Made by a program: the position numbers and the translations under genes | In this document: piece by piece, positions 27,613 through 38,257 of the stretch | How positions within the stretch are numbered: position 1 is the stretch's first letter | Layout of the letters: each line of letters opens with the position of its first letter | Source of the DNA: Actinomycetospora sp. TBRC 11914 | GTDB lineage: Bacteria; Actinomycetota; Actinomycetes; Mycobacteriales; Pseudonocardiaceae | Length of the DNA stretch: 64,000 nt | Reading direction: 5' to 3' | Assembly: GCF_012933465.1 (NCBI RefSeq) | Contig: NZ_JABBND010000009.1 | Span: 62,001-126,000 of the forward strand | Notes under the pieces: model-generated | What the model was told of the DNA's origin: nothing | Databases searched by the model: none | Seen by the model: only the letters and a program-made list of their open reading frames with translations

Positions 27613-28422
27613 TCAGCGGCGCGGCTCGGGGCGGATGCCGCGCAGGCCGGCCAGGGTCGGACCCCAGCCCGGCCGGCGGCGCTCCGCCAGCCGCGGCGAG
27701 ACCGCCTGGCCGAGGGCGTAGCGGACCAGCTCCTCGTTGCCGGTGGCGAGCCAGGTGCCGTCGGGACCCTTGAGCGTGTCCTCGAAGCCCATGCGGGTGT
27801 CGAGGTTGTTGCGGCGCGCGTAGTCCAGCACCGGCCAGGCGCCGCCCTCCTCGCCGTGGAGCAGGATCGGGACCGACATCGGCCCGAGCGCCTTGAGGAT
27901 GCGGACGGCCTCGGCGACGGCGGTGTCGGGGTCGGTCACCGTGACCTCGGCGAGCACCCGGACCGTGCCGCGCGGGACGCCGGCCTGCTTGAGCTGGACG
28001 GCGTCGCCGGTGGTCCACACCCCGAGCTCGATACCGATCCCGACGGAGTCGAGCGCCTCGCAGACGATCTCCCAGCCGCGCTCGTGGACGTTGACCGAGG
28101 CGACGTCGGGGCGGGCGTGGTCGGGCAGGCGGGACCACTGCTGCACCAGGTCGGTGCGCTTGAACGGGTCGGGCTCCACCCAGCGCGCGGTGGTCACGCC
28201 GATCTCCATCGACGGGGCGGCCTGGCGGATCGCCCCCACCACGGCGCCGATGGGCCCGGGGTCGAGGCTCTCCTGCCCGTCGGTGTCGCGCGGGTGCACG
28301 TGAAAGCTCGTCACCCCGAGCGCCGCGACCGCCCGGGCGTCCCGGGCGAGGTGACGGGGCGTCATCGGGACCGCGGGGTAGACGTCGGCGGGGCGGGCGC
28401 CGTTGGGGCAGCACTGGAGCAC
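27613..28422 (-). CDS. BKACE family 3-keto-5-aminohexanoate cleavage-type enzyme
   Basis: 269 residues of the DUF849/BKACE family, zinc enzymes that split beta-keto acids with acetyl-CoA. Seen are LQCCPNGAR at the start, the metal-binding FHVHPRDTDGQESL, GVTTARW and LLHGEEGGAW. The GTG at 28422 is preferred over a longer frame to 28551 because GGGAGGTG lies 8 bases upstream and it matches family starts. The substrate is unknown, as in most BKACE members. A near-perfect 12-base tandem repeat (CGTCTGCACGTG, 28518-28541) lies about 100 bases upstream and could be a regulator site. It is not part of the mycobacterial order at this point. Confidence 0.85.
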   Translation of the reverse strand: MLQCCPNGARPADVYPAVPMTPRHLARDARAVAALGVTSFHVHPRDTDGQESLDPGPIGAVVGAIRQAAPSMEIGVTTARWVEPDPFKRTDLVQQWSRLPDHARPDVASVNVHERGWEIVCEALDSVGIGIELGVWTTGDAVQLKQAGVPRGTVRVLAEVTVTDPDTAVAEAVRILKALGPMSVPILLHGEEGGAWPVLDYARRNNLDTRMGFEDTLKGPDGTWLATGNEELVRYALGQAVSPRLAERRRPGWGPTLAGLRGIRPEPRR

Positions 28423-28560
28423 CTGCGCGTCACCTCCCCGTCCGTGCCCGGTGCCGCTCGCGCGGCAGTGCGACCAGGATATGGGACCAGCTTCAACCTT
28501 CTCCGCTGCGACATCAACGTCTGCACGTGCGTCTGCACGCGTTTCGGCCACATCCCACCC

Positions 28561-28576
28561 GTCCGCCGGAGCGGAC
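28561..28576 (-). terminator. Small hairpin downstream of ligA
   Basis: GTCCGCCGGAGCGGAC is a perfect 6-bp stem with a CGGA tetraloop, located 27 bases past the ligA stop. No T-run follows, so it could be an RNA 3' end or a weak terminator only. Confidence 0.45.
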
Positions 28577-28602
28577 GCCGCAGAGTGACCGCCCCCGGCG
28601 AG

Positions 28603-30804
<2,202 letters not shown>

Positions 30805-31899
30805 TCACCAGGACGAGGGCGGGTCCGCGAACGCCTGCGCCAGCTCGACGCTGCGCGCCATCGCGGACCGGGCCCACGCCGGGCTCGCCCCCGCCAGCCC
30901 GCAGGCGGGCGTGACGACGGCCCGGTCGGCCAGCCGCGCCCGGTCGAACCCGAGGCGGTCGGCGAGCTCCAGCGCCGGCCGCGCGAGGTCCGCCAGCTCC
31001 GGGCGGCCGTCCGGGTCGGTCGAGGGCACCACCCCCAGCCACAGCTCGGTGGGCGCGTCCCACAGCTCGCCGAGGGCGTCGAGCACGGGGCCCGAGCGGT
31101 CCAGGGCGGTGAGGTCGACGGCCACCGCGTCCGCGCCGCTCGCCCCGAGCAGCGCCAGCGGCGGCGTCGGGTGGCAGCAGTGGACGACGACGCCGGCCGC
31201 GCCCGCCCCCCGGGCCGCCTCCACCAGCGTCCCCAGCCCGGCCCGCGCGTCGGCGCCGGGCACCGCGCGCACCGTGCCGTACCCGCTCGGGGTGGGCAGC
31301 GAGCCGGCGAGGACGGCGGGCAGCGTCGGCTCGTCGAGCTGCACCACCACCTCGGCGCCCGTCCGGCGGCCGAGCTCGGCGACGTGGCCGCGCAGCCCCT
31401 CGGCGAGGCTCTCGGTGAACTCCGCGACCGCGCCCGGATCGGTCAGCACCCGGTTGCCGTTGCGCAGCTCCACCCCCGCCGCGAGCGTCCACGGGCCGGC
31501 GACCTGGGTCTTCACCCGGCGCGGGGTCGCGCCCGCCTCGCCCAGGGCCTCGTCGAGCGCGTCGACGTCGCGGGCGAGGAGCTCGACACCCCGCCGGTGC
31601 TGCGCCCCGGGCCGGGCGGTGACCCGGTACCCCGACGGCCACACCTCGACGGCGAGGTCGACCAGCAGCGCGGCCGCCCGCCCGACCATGTCGGCACCGA
31701 CACCGCGCGCGGGCAGCTCCGGGACGTGCGGGAAGCCGGGCAGCTCGCCGACGACGGTGCGCGCGGCCTCCCGCTGGTCGGTCCCCGGCAGCGAGCCCAG
31801 TCCGGTGGCACGCTCCTCCGGGGCGAGGGGCGCGTCCGGCACCGCGGCCGGGGTATCGGCCTGGTCCACCTCGGGCACGACGAGCAGGGGATCGCTCAC
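30805..31899 (-). CDS. Methionine synthase, vitamin-B12 independent family (MetE C-terminal-like)
   Basis: 364 residues from GTG at 31899 (MSDPLLVVPEV). It matches only the C-terminal catalytic domain type of cobalamin-independent methionine synthase: GSLPGTDQREAARTVVGELP, KTQVAGPWTLAAGVEL, EVVVQLDEPTLPAVLAGSLP, VVVHCCHPTPP with probable zinc Cys/His ligands, and a late TPACGLAGASP with another Cys. Single-domain relatives are widespread in Actinobacteria next to ligA (Rv3015c as I recall) and lack the N-terminal folate domain, so the methyl donor and acceptor are uncertain. Confidence 0.82.
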   Translation of the reverse strand: MSDPLLVVPEVDQADTPAAVPDAPLAPEERATGLGSLPGTDQREAARTVVGELPGFPHVPELPARGVGADMVGRAAALLVDLAVEVWPSGYRVTARPGAQHRRGVELLARDVDALDEALGEAGATPRRVKTQVAGPWTLAAGVELRNGNRVLTDPGAVAEFTESLAEGLRGHVAELGRRTGAEVVVQLDEPTLPAVLAGSLPTPSGYGTVRAVPGADARAGLGTLVEAARGAGAAGVVVHCCHPTPPLALLGASGADAVAVDLTALDRSGPVLDALGELWDAPTELWLGVVPSTDPDGRPELADLARPALELADRLGFDRARLADRAVVTPACGLAGASPAWARSAMARSVELAQAFADPPSSW

Positions 31900-31930
31900 G
31901 CCCCAGGTGTACCCGAGACCGAGGAGGGCC

Positions 31931-32767
31931 GTGACGGGCGGGGACGGGCAACGGGGCCGCACCGGGCGCCTGGTGGGCATCGGCGCCGTCAGCGGGGTCG
32001 TCGGGGGGCTGCTGGGCGGTGGCAACGGGGTGCTGACCGTCCCCGCGCTCGCCCACGACACCTCGCTGTCCCGCCCGGCGGTCCACGGCACCTCCACGCT
32101 CGCGGCGACGCCGGTGTGCGTGGCCGGCGCGCTGGTGTACTGGCTGGCCGGCGGCACCATCGACCTGACCGCGGGCGCCGGGATGATCGTCGGCGGGATG
32201 GTCGGCGGGGTCTGGGGCGCGAGGCTGGTGGCGCGCGCCTCGGACACGGTGCTGCGCGTCCTGCTGATCGCGATCCTCGCGCTCACCGCCGCCAAGCTCT
32301 ACCTCGACGCGGCCGGGCTCGACCCGGCCGACGGCGCCGCCGTCGTCCCCGCGCCGCTGCTCGCGACCCCGTGGTTCGTGGTGCCGGCGGGCCTCGTCGT
32401 CGGCGTCGTCGTCGGCGCCTGGGCCGGGGCGATGGGCCTGGGCGGTGGCCTGCTCGCGGTGCCCGCGCTGGTGCTGCTCTTCGGCGTCGACCTCCACACC
32501 GCGGCGGGGACCTCGCTGCTCGTCTTCGCGCCGAACTCCCTGGTGGGCGGGCTCGCGCACCGGCGGCAGGGCACCGCCGACCTGCGCATCGCGACCCTGG
32601 TCGGGCTCGCCGCCGTCCCCGGCGCCGTCGGCGGTGCGTTCCTGGCGCTCGCCCTGGGCAACGCGGTGGTCGGGCTCGTGTTCGGCACGTTCGCGCTGGT
32701 GATGGCCGTGCGGGAGGTCGCCCTGCTCGTCCGGCACCGGCGCGCCCCGGCCCGCGCGCCCGGGTAG
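31931..32767 (+). CDS. TSUP family transporter (TauE/SafE type)
   Basis: 278 residues from GTG at 31931, with GAGGAGGG just upstream. Two repeats of the TSUP fold are visible, each with a glycine-rich start: SGVVGGLLGGGNGVLTVPAL and WAGAMGLGGGLLAVPALVLL. About eight hydrophobic helices follow the usual spacing. Family members export sulfite, sulfoacetate or organosulfonates across the membrane; the substrate here cannot be told. Start is 32 bases from the divergent MetE-like gene, so a sulfur-linked role is possible but unproven. Confidence 0.87.
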   Translation: MTGGDGQRGRTGRLVGIGAVSGVVGGLLGGGNGVLTVPALAHDTSLSRPAVHGTSTLAATPVCVAGALVYWLAGGTIDLTAGAGMIVGGMVGGVWGARLVARASDTVLRVLLIAILALTAAKLYLDAAGLDPADGAAVVPAPLLATPWFVVPAGLVVGVVVGAWAGAMGLGGGLLAVPALVLLFGVDLHTAAGTSLLVFAPNSLVGGLAHRRQGTADLRIATLVGLAAVPGAVGGAFLALALGNAVVGLVFGTFALVMAVREVALLVRHRRAPARAPG

Positions 32768-32784
32768 GGCACCCTGGGAGCACG

Positions 32785-33612
32785 ATGCCCCACCTCGACG
32801 AAGCCACCTGGCGGGCCCGGGCGCGGGCCCACGCGGAGCGCGCCGACGCGCTGACCGCGGGCCACCGCGCCCGGCGGGAGCGTCGCGAGAGCCACCCCGT
32901 CGAGGACTTCCTGTTCACCTACTACCCGACGCGGCCGGGGCGGCTGCGGATCTGGCACCCGGGGGCCGACGTCGTGCTCGCCGGCGCCGGCGAGCGCGCC
33001 GGGTGGAAGCACTACGTGCCCGACGGGAGCCGCGTCGACGCCGCGTCGATCCGGCCGGAGACGGTCGCCTTCGTCCGGGACCTGCTCACGGCCACGGCGT
33101 CCCGGCCGGCCCACCTGGGCTGCTTCGGGCTGCACGAATGGGCGATGGTCTACCGGGACCGCGACACCCGCCACCCGGTGCCGCTGCGGCTCGGGCCCGA
33201 GGGCACCGACGCCGTCGTCGAGGACCACCGGCTGCGCTGCACCCACCACGACGCCTACCGCTTCTTCACCGCCGGGGCCGCCCCCCGCAACGCCGGGCGC
33301 CCCACCCGGGAGGGACAGGTCGCCGTCGAGCAGCCGGGGTGCCTGCACGCGACGATGGACCTCTACAAGTGGGCGACGAAGCTCGGCCCGCTCGTGCCCG
33401 GCGAGCTGCTGCTGGACACCTTCGAGCTGGCCCGCGACGTCCGCGTCCTCGACATGCGGGCCTCGCCCTACGACCTCACCGCCCTCGGCCACCCGCCCGT
33501 CCGCATCGAGACGGCGGCGGGGAAGGCCGAGTACACCCGCGCCCAGCAGGGCTTCGCGGCACGCGGCGCGGTGCTGCGGGCGCGGCTGCTGGAGATCGTC
33601 GCCGACCGCTAG
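32785..33612 (+). CDS. Protein of the family usually annotated 3-methyladenine DNA glycosylase
   Basis: 275 residues. Sequence blocks HPVEDFLFTYYPTRPGRLRI WHPG, LGCFGLHEWAMVYR, RCTHHDAYRFFTAGAAP and LHATMDLYKWATKLGPLVPG are those of an actinobacterial family that automatic annotation calls 3-methyladenine DNA glycosylase. No helix-hairpin-helix or Mpg fold motif is visible, so I regard this function as unproven. It follows the TSUP gene with 17 bases and is followed by a glycosyltransferase with 9 bases, so the three may be co-transcribed. Starts with ATG at 32785. Confidence 0.72.
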   Translation: MPHLDEATWRARARAHAERADALTAGHRARRERRESHPVEDFLFTYYPTRPGRLRIWHPGADVVLAGAGERAGWKHYVPDGSRVDAASIRPETVAFVRDLLTATASRPAHLGCFGLHEWAMVYRDRDTRHPVPLRLGPEGTDAVVEDHRLRCTHHDAYRFFTAGAAPRNAGRPTREGQVAVEQPGCLHATMDLYKWATKLGPLVPGELLLDTFELARDVRVLDMRASPYDLTALGHPPVRIETAAGKAEYTRAQQGFAARGAVLRARLLEIVADR

Positions 33613-33621
33613 GGTGCCGCG

Positions 33622-34692
33622 ATGCTGGTGCAGGTGGAGTTGCCGGAGAACATGGACGTCGCGGCCCACGAGGCGGCGAACGCCCGGGACGAGGTGCCGG
33701 ACCGTACGCCGTACGGCCTGCACCACCTCGAGGACGACCCGGACGTGCACGTGCAGTTCCGCCCGTCGCTGCGCCGCCCGGCCCTGCAGTGGGTGTCGCG
33801 CAAGGTGCGCAACCGGCTCGACGGCTTCGAGCCGGTCGCCGTCGCGGCGTCGGCCCTCTCCCCCGCGCGCCGCCGCGCCGACGCGGTGCTCTGCATGGAC
33901 GAGCACACCGGCTTCCCGGCCGCGCTCGTGCCGGGCGGGCCGCCCACCGTCGCGAACATCGTCTGGGCGGGCCGGCCGGAGCGCTACGACCGCGTGCAGC
34001 GGGCGACGGTCGGGCGCGCGATCCGGCGGCTCTCCGGGGTGGTCACGCAGGCGGCCGGCGCCGACGCCGACCTCACCGAGGCCTGGGACCTCGACCCCGC
34101 CCGGGTCCACCACATCCGGCTGGGCATCGACACGGACTTCTTCCCGCCGCAGCCGTGGGACGAGGCGACCCCGACGGTCGCGAGCGTCGGCGACGACCAG
34201 TTCCGCGACCACCCGCTGCTCGTCGACGCGGTCACCCGCGTCCGGAAGCGCGGGGTCCCCGCCCGCCTCGAGCTCGGCACCACCCGCAGCGACGTCGACG
34301 TGCCCGACGAGCTCGGCGTGCTGCACCGGCGCCGCATGGAGGGCGCGGTGCGGGCCATGTACCGGCGCTCGTCGGTGATCGCCGTGGCGCTGCAGCCGAC
34401 CCGGCGCGGCAGCGGCTCCACCGTGGTCCTCGAGGCGGCGGCGAGCGGACGGCCCGTCGTCGTCACCCGCAACCCGGCGATGGAGGGCCTGGTGGAGCAC
34501 GGGGTGCGCGGCCTGCTCGTCGACCCCGAGGACCCCGAGGCCATGGCGGACGGGATCGCCGAGCTGCTCGCCGACCCCGAGCGCGCCCGCGCCATGGGCG
34601 AGGCCGCCCGGGAATGGGTCACCGCCGAGCACAGCAGCGCGGTGATGGCGTCCGACCTCCGCGCCGTGCTGCGGGCCGCGACCGGCGCCTGA
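33622..34692 (+). CDS. Glycosyltransferase, GT-B fold (GT4-like)
   Basis: 356 residues. The C-terminal half has the GT4 pattern: [60 protein letters not shown]. The N-terminal half is less typical ([20 protein letters not shown]) and lacks a clear acceptor motif. An N-terminal aldose or nucleoside sugar donor cannot be inferred. It is the last gene of the run from TSUP and is followed by a Zur-like site 30 bases past its stop. Confidence 0.82.
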   Translation: MLVQVELPENMDVAAHEAANARDEVPDRTPYGLHHLEDDPDVHVQFRPSLRRPALQWVSRKVRNRLDGFEPVAVAASALSPARRRADAVLCMDEHTGFPAALVPGGPPTVANIVWAGRPERYDRVQRATVGRAIRRLSGVVTQAAGADADLTEAWDLDPARVHHIRLGIDTDFFPPQPWDEATPTVASVGDDQFRDHPLLVDAVTRVRKRGVPARLELGTTRSDVDVPDELGVLHRRRMEGAVRAMYRRSSVIAVALQPTRRGSGSTVVLEAAASGRPVVVTRNPAMEGLVEHGVRGLLVDPEDPEAMADGIAELLADPERARAMGEAAREWVTAEHSSAVMASDLRAVLRAATGA

Positions 34693-34721
34693 CGTCCCGG
34701 GAACACTCCTCGGTCGGTTGC

Positions 34722-34736
34722 TGTTAATGACAATCA
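34722..34736 (+). promoter_or_regulatory. Zur-box-like operator
   Basis: TGTTAATGACAATCA matches the actinobacterial Zur consensus that I recall (TGAAAATGATTTTCA) at 11 of 15 positions, including the TG/CA ends and central AATGA. It lies 24 bases upstream of the rpmG start in an AT-rich patch. The controlled genes are cysteine-free L33 and L36, the classic Zur-regulated zinc-sparing ribosomal proteins. Confidence 0.8.
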
Positions 34737-34759
34737 GAACCGACAAGGGGAGGGCAGAG

Positions 34760-34924
34760 ATGGCGAGGAACGACGTCCGACCGATCGTGAAGCTGCGCTC
34801 GACGGCGGGGACGGGCACCACCTACGTGACCCGCAAGAACCGTCGCAACGACCCCGACCGGCTGGTGCTGCGCAAGTTCGACCCGCGCGTGCGCCGGCAC
34901 GTGGACTTCCGTGAAGAGCGCTGA
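34760..34924 (+). CDS. rpmG: 50S ribosomal protein L33, cysteine-free paralogue
   Basis: 54 residues: [19 protein letters not shown], then [15 protein letters not shown] and [16 protein letters not shown]. The L33 family pattern is clear, but the two Cys-x-x-Cys pairs of the zinc-binding form are absent; the protein has no Cys. It is the C-minus form that replaces the zinc protein when zinc is scarce. The start at 34760 follows AGGGCAG. It is paired with rpmJ 15 bases downstream and preceded by a Zur-like site. Confidence 0.92.
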   Translation: MARNDVRPIVKLRSTAGTGTTYVTRKNRRNDPDRLVLRKFDPRVRRHVDFREER

Positions 34925-34939
34925 GGACAGGAGACGACC

Positions 34940-35062
34940 ATGAAGGTGCGTGCATCGCTCAAGGCGCTCAAGCAGAAGCCGGGCGCGAGCGTCGTCCGTC
35001 GCCACGGGCGCACCGTGGTGATCAACAAGACGAACCCGAAGGGCAAGGCCCGCCAGGGCTGA
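34940..35062 (+). CDS. rpmJ: 50S ribosomal protein L36, cysteine-free paralogue
   Basis: 40 residues: [20 protein letters not shown], then [21 protein letters not shown]36 normally carries a Cys3-His zinc site; this copy has no Cys, like the alternative L36 (YkgO type). It starts 15 bases after rpmG with GGAG seven bases upstream, so the two are one operon. It helps keep ribosome assembly going and frees zinc under limitation. It is too short for a length-filtered gene list. Confidence 0.92.
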   Translation: MKVRASLKALKQKPGASVVRRHGRTVVINKTNPKGKARQG

Positions 35063-35069
35063 GCCCGGC

Positions 35070-35366
35070 TCAGGACCCCGGGTCGGTGACGCGCAGCAGC
35101 AGGGCGACGAACGCGTCGGCCTGCAGGCGCCCACCGGCCCGGACCTCGCCGCCCCGGCGCTCGTCGTCGGCGACGAGCTCCGCGGCCACCCGGTCCAGGG
35201 CCCGCAGCAGGGGCTGGGCGAGCTCGGCGGAGATGTCGCCGGCGAGGTCCAGCGTCCCGTCGGGCCGCCGCTCGGTGCGGATGCTGGCGAAGGCGTCGCG
35301 CAGCACGGTGCGGGGCTCGCCGGCGACGAGGTCGGGCTCGGAGTCAGGGTCGGGGTCGGGGCTCAT
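35070..35366 (-). CDS. Small acidic hypothetical protein
   Basis: 98 residues starting at ATG 35366 (MSPDPDPDSEPDLVAGEP). A short Asp/Pro-rich start is followed by an alpha-helical region (LRDAFASIRTERRPDGTLDL, GDISAELAQPLLRALDRVAA). No family recognised. It converges on rpmJ with 7 bases between stops. Codon bias is typical of the window, so it is probably real. It is preceded by a hairpin shared with the PRC-barrel gene side. Confidence 0.6.
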   Translation of the reverse strand: MSPDPDPDSEPDLVAGEPRTVLRDAFASIRTERRPDGTLDLAGDISAELAQPLLRALDRVAAELVADDERRGGEVRAGGRLQADAFVALLLRVTDPGS

Positions 35367-35393
35367 CGACGACGGGGCTTTCCTGCCACTGGA

Positions 35394-35418
35394 TGCAAGC
35401 AAGGACGCTTCGCTTGCA
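35394..35418 (-). terminator. Hairpin between PRC-barrel gene and the small acidic gene
   Basis: TGCAAGC (35394-35400) pairs perfectly with GCTTGCA (35412-35418) around an 11-base loop; the loop itself contains GCTTC partly complementary to GAAGC. It follows the PRC-barrel gene stop by 10 bases on the minus strand, so it probably ends that transcript, or attenuates reading into the next gene. Confidence 0.6.
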
Positions 35419-35427
35419 CGGGGTAGG

Positions 35428-35781
35428 TCAGCGGCGGGCCAGCCGGCGCCCGGTGCGCGGCCCGTAGTCCAGCCCGTAGTGCGCGAAGATCGCCGGCTCG
35501 TCCTCCACCGGGAGCTCGCCGTCGGTGTCGATCGACGGGGCGTCCTTCGCGAGGTCCTTCGCGACGGTGACCTTGACGTGGTCCGGGTGGACCAGCGCGC
35601 CGCGGATCGGCACGAACGCCAGGCGCTTGCGGTTGAACAGGCCCAGCTCGACGGTGACGAACGACGGCTCGTCGGTGGCCGTGTCGTAGTACACCGCCTC
35701 CATGTCGCCGATCTTCGCCCCCGACGGGTCGACGACCTTCTTGCCCAGCCAGTCGCGGATGTTCTCGGCCTCGAACGCCAT
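35428..35781 (-). CDS. PRC-barrel domain protein
   Basis: 117 residues. The first 80 form a PRC-barrel (RDWLGKKVVDPSGAKIGDME, then AVYYDTATDEPSFVTVELGL and KRLAFVPIRGALVHPDHVKV), a small beta-barrel also found in photosynthetic reaction centres and RimM. A short tail (YGLDYGPRTGRRLARR) follows. In Actinobacteria such stand-alone proteins are common and their role is unknown. It lies downstream of mnmA with 25 bases between, so it may be read through from that gene. Confidence 0.82.
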   Translation of the reverse strand: MAFEAENIRDWLGKKVVDPSGAKIGDMEAVYYDTATDEPSFVTVELGLFNRKRLAFVPIRGALVHPDHVKVTVAKDLAKDAPSIDTDGELPVEDEPAIFAHYGLDYGPRTGRRLARR

Positions 35782-35806
35782 GGGCGCCGATCATAGGGGC
35801 GCGGGG

Positions 35807-36865
35807 TCAGGCCGTGGCGGTGATCGTCGCCGAGCCGAGCACGCGGTCGTCGTCGTAGACCACCACCGCCTGCCCGGGGGCGACCCCCCGGAGGGGCTCG
35901 TGGAGTTCGGCGGTCAGCGAGCCCTCGGACACCGTCACCCGCGCCGGCGCCAGGCCCCCGTGGGCGCGCACCTGCACGACGACGTCGTCGACGGTCCCCC
36001 ACGGCGCGTGCCACACCGGGCGCCCGGCCGCGACCGACCGGACGTCGAGCTCCTCCGCCGGGCCGACGCGGACCTGCCGCGACACCGGCTCGATGCCCAG
36101 CACGTAGCGCGGCCGGCCGTCCGGGGCGGGCCGGTCGAGACCGAGCCCGTGGCGCTGCCCGACCGTGAACCCCGCGACGCCGGTGTGCCGGCCGAGCACC
36201 GCGCCGGAGGCCGCGTCGACCAGCTCGCCCGGGGCCTGCTCGAGGCGCTCGTCGAGGAACCCCCGGGTGTCGCCGGAGGGGATGAAGCAGATGTCGTGGC
36301 TGTCGGGCTTCTCGGCGACGACGAGCCCGCGGCGCGCGGCCTCGGCCCGGACCTCGGACTTGTGCGAGTCCCCGAGCGGGAACACCGCGTGCGCCAGCTG
36401 CTCGGCGGTGAGCACCCCGAGCACGTAGGACTGGTCCTTCCCGGCGTCGGCGGCGCGGCGCAGGACCCCGTCGGTGAGGCGCGCGTAGTGCCCGGTGACG
36501 ACGGCGTCGAACCCCAGCGCGAGCGCCCGGTCCAGCACCGCCGAGAACTTGATCTTCTCGTTGCACCGCAGGCAGGGGTTCGGGGTGCGCCCGGCCGCGT
36601 ACTCGGCGACGAACGGCTCCACGACGTCGGCGCTGAACCGCGCGGCCATGTCCCACACGTAGAACGGGAGGCCGAGGACGTCGGCGCAGCGCCGGGCGTC
36701 GTGGGAGTCCTCCACCGAGCAGCACCCGCGGGCGCCCTCGCGCATCGTCGCGGGCTTCGCCGAGAGCGCGAGGTGCACCCCGACGACGTCGTGGCCCGCG
36801 TCGCGGGCGCGCGCGGCGGCGACCGCCGAGTCGACCCCGCCGCTCATCGCGGCCAGGACCCTCAC
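35807..36865 (-). CDS. mnmA: tRNA-specific 2-thiouridylase MnmA
   Basis: 352 residues from a GTG at 36865. MnmA puts sulfur on U34 of tRNA-Lys, -Glu and -Gln. Seen are the ATP-pyrophosphatase loop [13 protein letters not shown], catalytic Cys region [14 protein letters not shown], second Cys in [15 protein letters not shown], and the tRNA-binding VGQRHGLGL block. It follows the cysteine desulfurase gene, which supplies the sulfur, with palindromic element A2 filling nearly the whole gap. Length matches actinobacterial MnmA. Confidence 0.96.
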   Translation of the reverse strand: MRVLAAMSGGVDSAVAAARARDAGHDVVGVHLALSAKPATMREGARGCCSVEDSHDARRCADVLGLPFYVWDMAARFSADVVEPFVAEYAAGRTPNPCLRCNEKIKFSAVLDRALALGFDAVVTGHYARLTDGVLRRAADAGKDQSYVLGVLTAEQLAHAVFPLGDSHKSEVRAEAARRGLVVAEKPDSHDICFIPSGDTRGFLDERLEQAPGELVDAASGAVLGRHTGVAGFTVGQRHGLGLDRPAPDGRPRYVLGIEPVSRQVRVGPAEELDVRSVAAGRPVWHAPWGTVDDVVVQVRAHGGLAPARVTVSEGSLTAELHEPLRGVAPGQAVVVYDDDRVLGSATITATA

Positions 36866-36866
36866 G

Positions 36867-36939
36867 AGGTGCCTCCGGCTCGTGAGCAGAAAGTGTCGCT
36901 ATAGCGGCACTTTCTGCTCACGGGCGCGCCAGCGCACCT
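36867..36939. repeat. Palindromic element A2
   Basis: A 73-bp element with ends AGGTGC and GCACCT. Core arms CGTGAGCAGAAAGTG (36881-36895) and CACTTTCTGCTCACG (36908-36922) pair over 15 bp, with CGCTATAGCG in the middle. Both flanks (AGGTGCCTCCGGCTCG and GGGCGCG...AGCGCACCT) also occur in A3 in reverse orientation. It fits between the cysteine desulfurase stop (36942) and the mnmA start (36865) almost exactly, and could form an RNA hairpin that separates expression of the two genes. Confidence 0.87.
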
Positions 36940-36941
36940 AT

Positions 36942-38135
36942 TCATGACCGCGCCAGCGCCCCCCGGGCGCGCTCCACGACGGGCCCGATCGCCGCCACGG
37001 CCGCGTCCACGTCCGCGGCGGTCGAGCTGTGGCCGAGCGAGAACCGCAGCGAGCCCCGCGCGGCCGCCTCGTCGACACCCATGGCCAGCAGGACGTGGGA
37101 GGGCCGCGCCACCCCGGCGGTGCACGCCGAACCGGTGGAGCACTCGATCTCGTGGGCGTCGAGCAGCATGAGCAGGCTGTCGCCCTCGCAGCCCGGGAAC
37201 GACAGGTGGGCGTTGCCGGGCAGCCGGGCCGGGCCCCCGCCGACCGGTGCCGCGTCGAGCGGGACGCCGTTCAGCGTCGCGTCGGGGACCTCGCCGACCA
37301 GCCGGGCCACGAGGTCGTCGCGCAGCGCCGCGAGCTCCACGGTCCGCCGCGGGGCGTCGTCCACGGCCGCGCGCACCGCGGCCGCCAGGGCGACCGTGCC
37401 GGCGACGTCGAGGGTGCCCGAGCGGACGTCGCGCTCCTGACCGCCGCCGTGCAGCAGCGGGACGCAGGAGGCGTCTCGGCGCAGCAGCAGCGCGCCGACC
37501 CCGACGGGGCCGCCGAGCTTGTGCCCGGTGAGCGAGAGCGCGTCGGCGCCCGAGGCCGCGAAGTCGACCGGCAGCGAGCCCACGGCCTGGACCGCGTCGG
37601 TGTGCAGCGGCACGTCGAAGGAGTGCGCGACGTCGGCCAGCGCCCGGATGTCGTTGACGGTGCCGACCTCGTTGTTGGCCCACATCACGCTGACGACCGC
37701 GATCTCGCCGGCGTGGGCGGCGAGCAGCGCGCGGAGCTCCTCGGGGTCCACCCGGCCGGCCGCGTCGACGGCGAGGACGTGCATCGTCGCGCCCTCGTGC
37801 TCGGCGAGCCACTCCGCGGCGTCGAGGACCGCGTGGTGCTCGACGGCCGAGACCACCACCCCGGTCCGCCGCGGGTCGGCCGCCCGACGGGCCCAGAACA
37901 CGCCCTTGAGCGCGAGGTTGTCGGCCTCGGTGCCGCCGGTCGCGAGGACGACCTCCGTGGGCAGCGCGCCGACCGCCTCGGCGATCGTCTCGCGGGCCTC
38001 CTCGACCTCCTTGCGCGCCCGGCGCCCCGCCGTGTGGAGCGAGGAGGGGTTGCCGACGCGGCCGAGCGCCTCGGTGTACCGGGCGACGGCCACGGGCAGC
38101 ATCGGCGTCGTGGCCGCGTGGTCGAGGTAGGTCAT
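36942..38135 (-). CDS. Cysteine desulfurase (IscS/NifS-like)
   Basis: 397-residue PLP enzyme that removes sulfur from cysteine as a persulfide. The start [20 protein letters not shown], the PLP lysine segment [20 protein letters not shown] and the persulfide cysteine in [20 protein letters not shown] are clear. The ATG at 38135 is preferred over one at 38177. It sits immediately upstream of mnmA, so delivery of sulfur for tRNA thiolation is the likely main role, as in the iscS-trmU pair of mycobacteria. A 15-bp hairpin separates it from etfA. Confidence 0.95.
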   Translation of the reverse strand: MTYLDHAATTPMLPVAVARYTEALGRVGNPSSLHTAGRRARKEVEEARETIAEAVGALPTEVVLATGGTEADNLALKGVFWARRAADPRRTGVVVSAVEHHAVLDAAEWLAEHEGATMHVLAVDAAGRVDPEELRALLAAHAGEIAVVSVMWANNEVGTVNDIRALADVAHSFDVPLHTDAVQAVGSLPVDFAASGADALSLTGHKLGGPVGVGALLLRRDASCVPLLHGGGQERDVRSGTLDVAGTVALAAAVRAAVDDAPRRTVELAALRDDLVARLVGEVPDATLNGVPLDAAPVGGGPARLPGNAHLSFPGCEGDSLLMLLDAHEIECSTGSACTAGVARPSHVLLAMGVDEAAARGSLRFSLGHSSTAADVDAAVAAIGPVVERARGALARS

Positions 38136-38199
38136 CGCCGAACGAGCGTAATCCTCCTGATGGGCGAGCGCTCCCACGGTCTCGCCGAGCGGTCACGAG

Positions 38200-38235
38200 C
38201 GAAGGGCCCCTCCGGTGCTCCGGAGGGGCCCTTCG
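38200..38235 (-). terminator. Perfect hairpin after etfBA
   Basis: CGAAGGGCCCCTCCG (38200-38214) and CGGAGGGGCCCTTCG (38221-38235) form a 15-bp perfect stem with a six-base GTGCTC loop. It lies 23 bases beyond the etfA stop and upstream of the cysteine desulfurase gene on the minus strand. No T-run follows; actinobacterial terminators often lack one. Confidence 0.8.
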
Positions 38236-38257
38236 CCCGATCAGGGACGGCCGCGGG

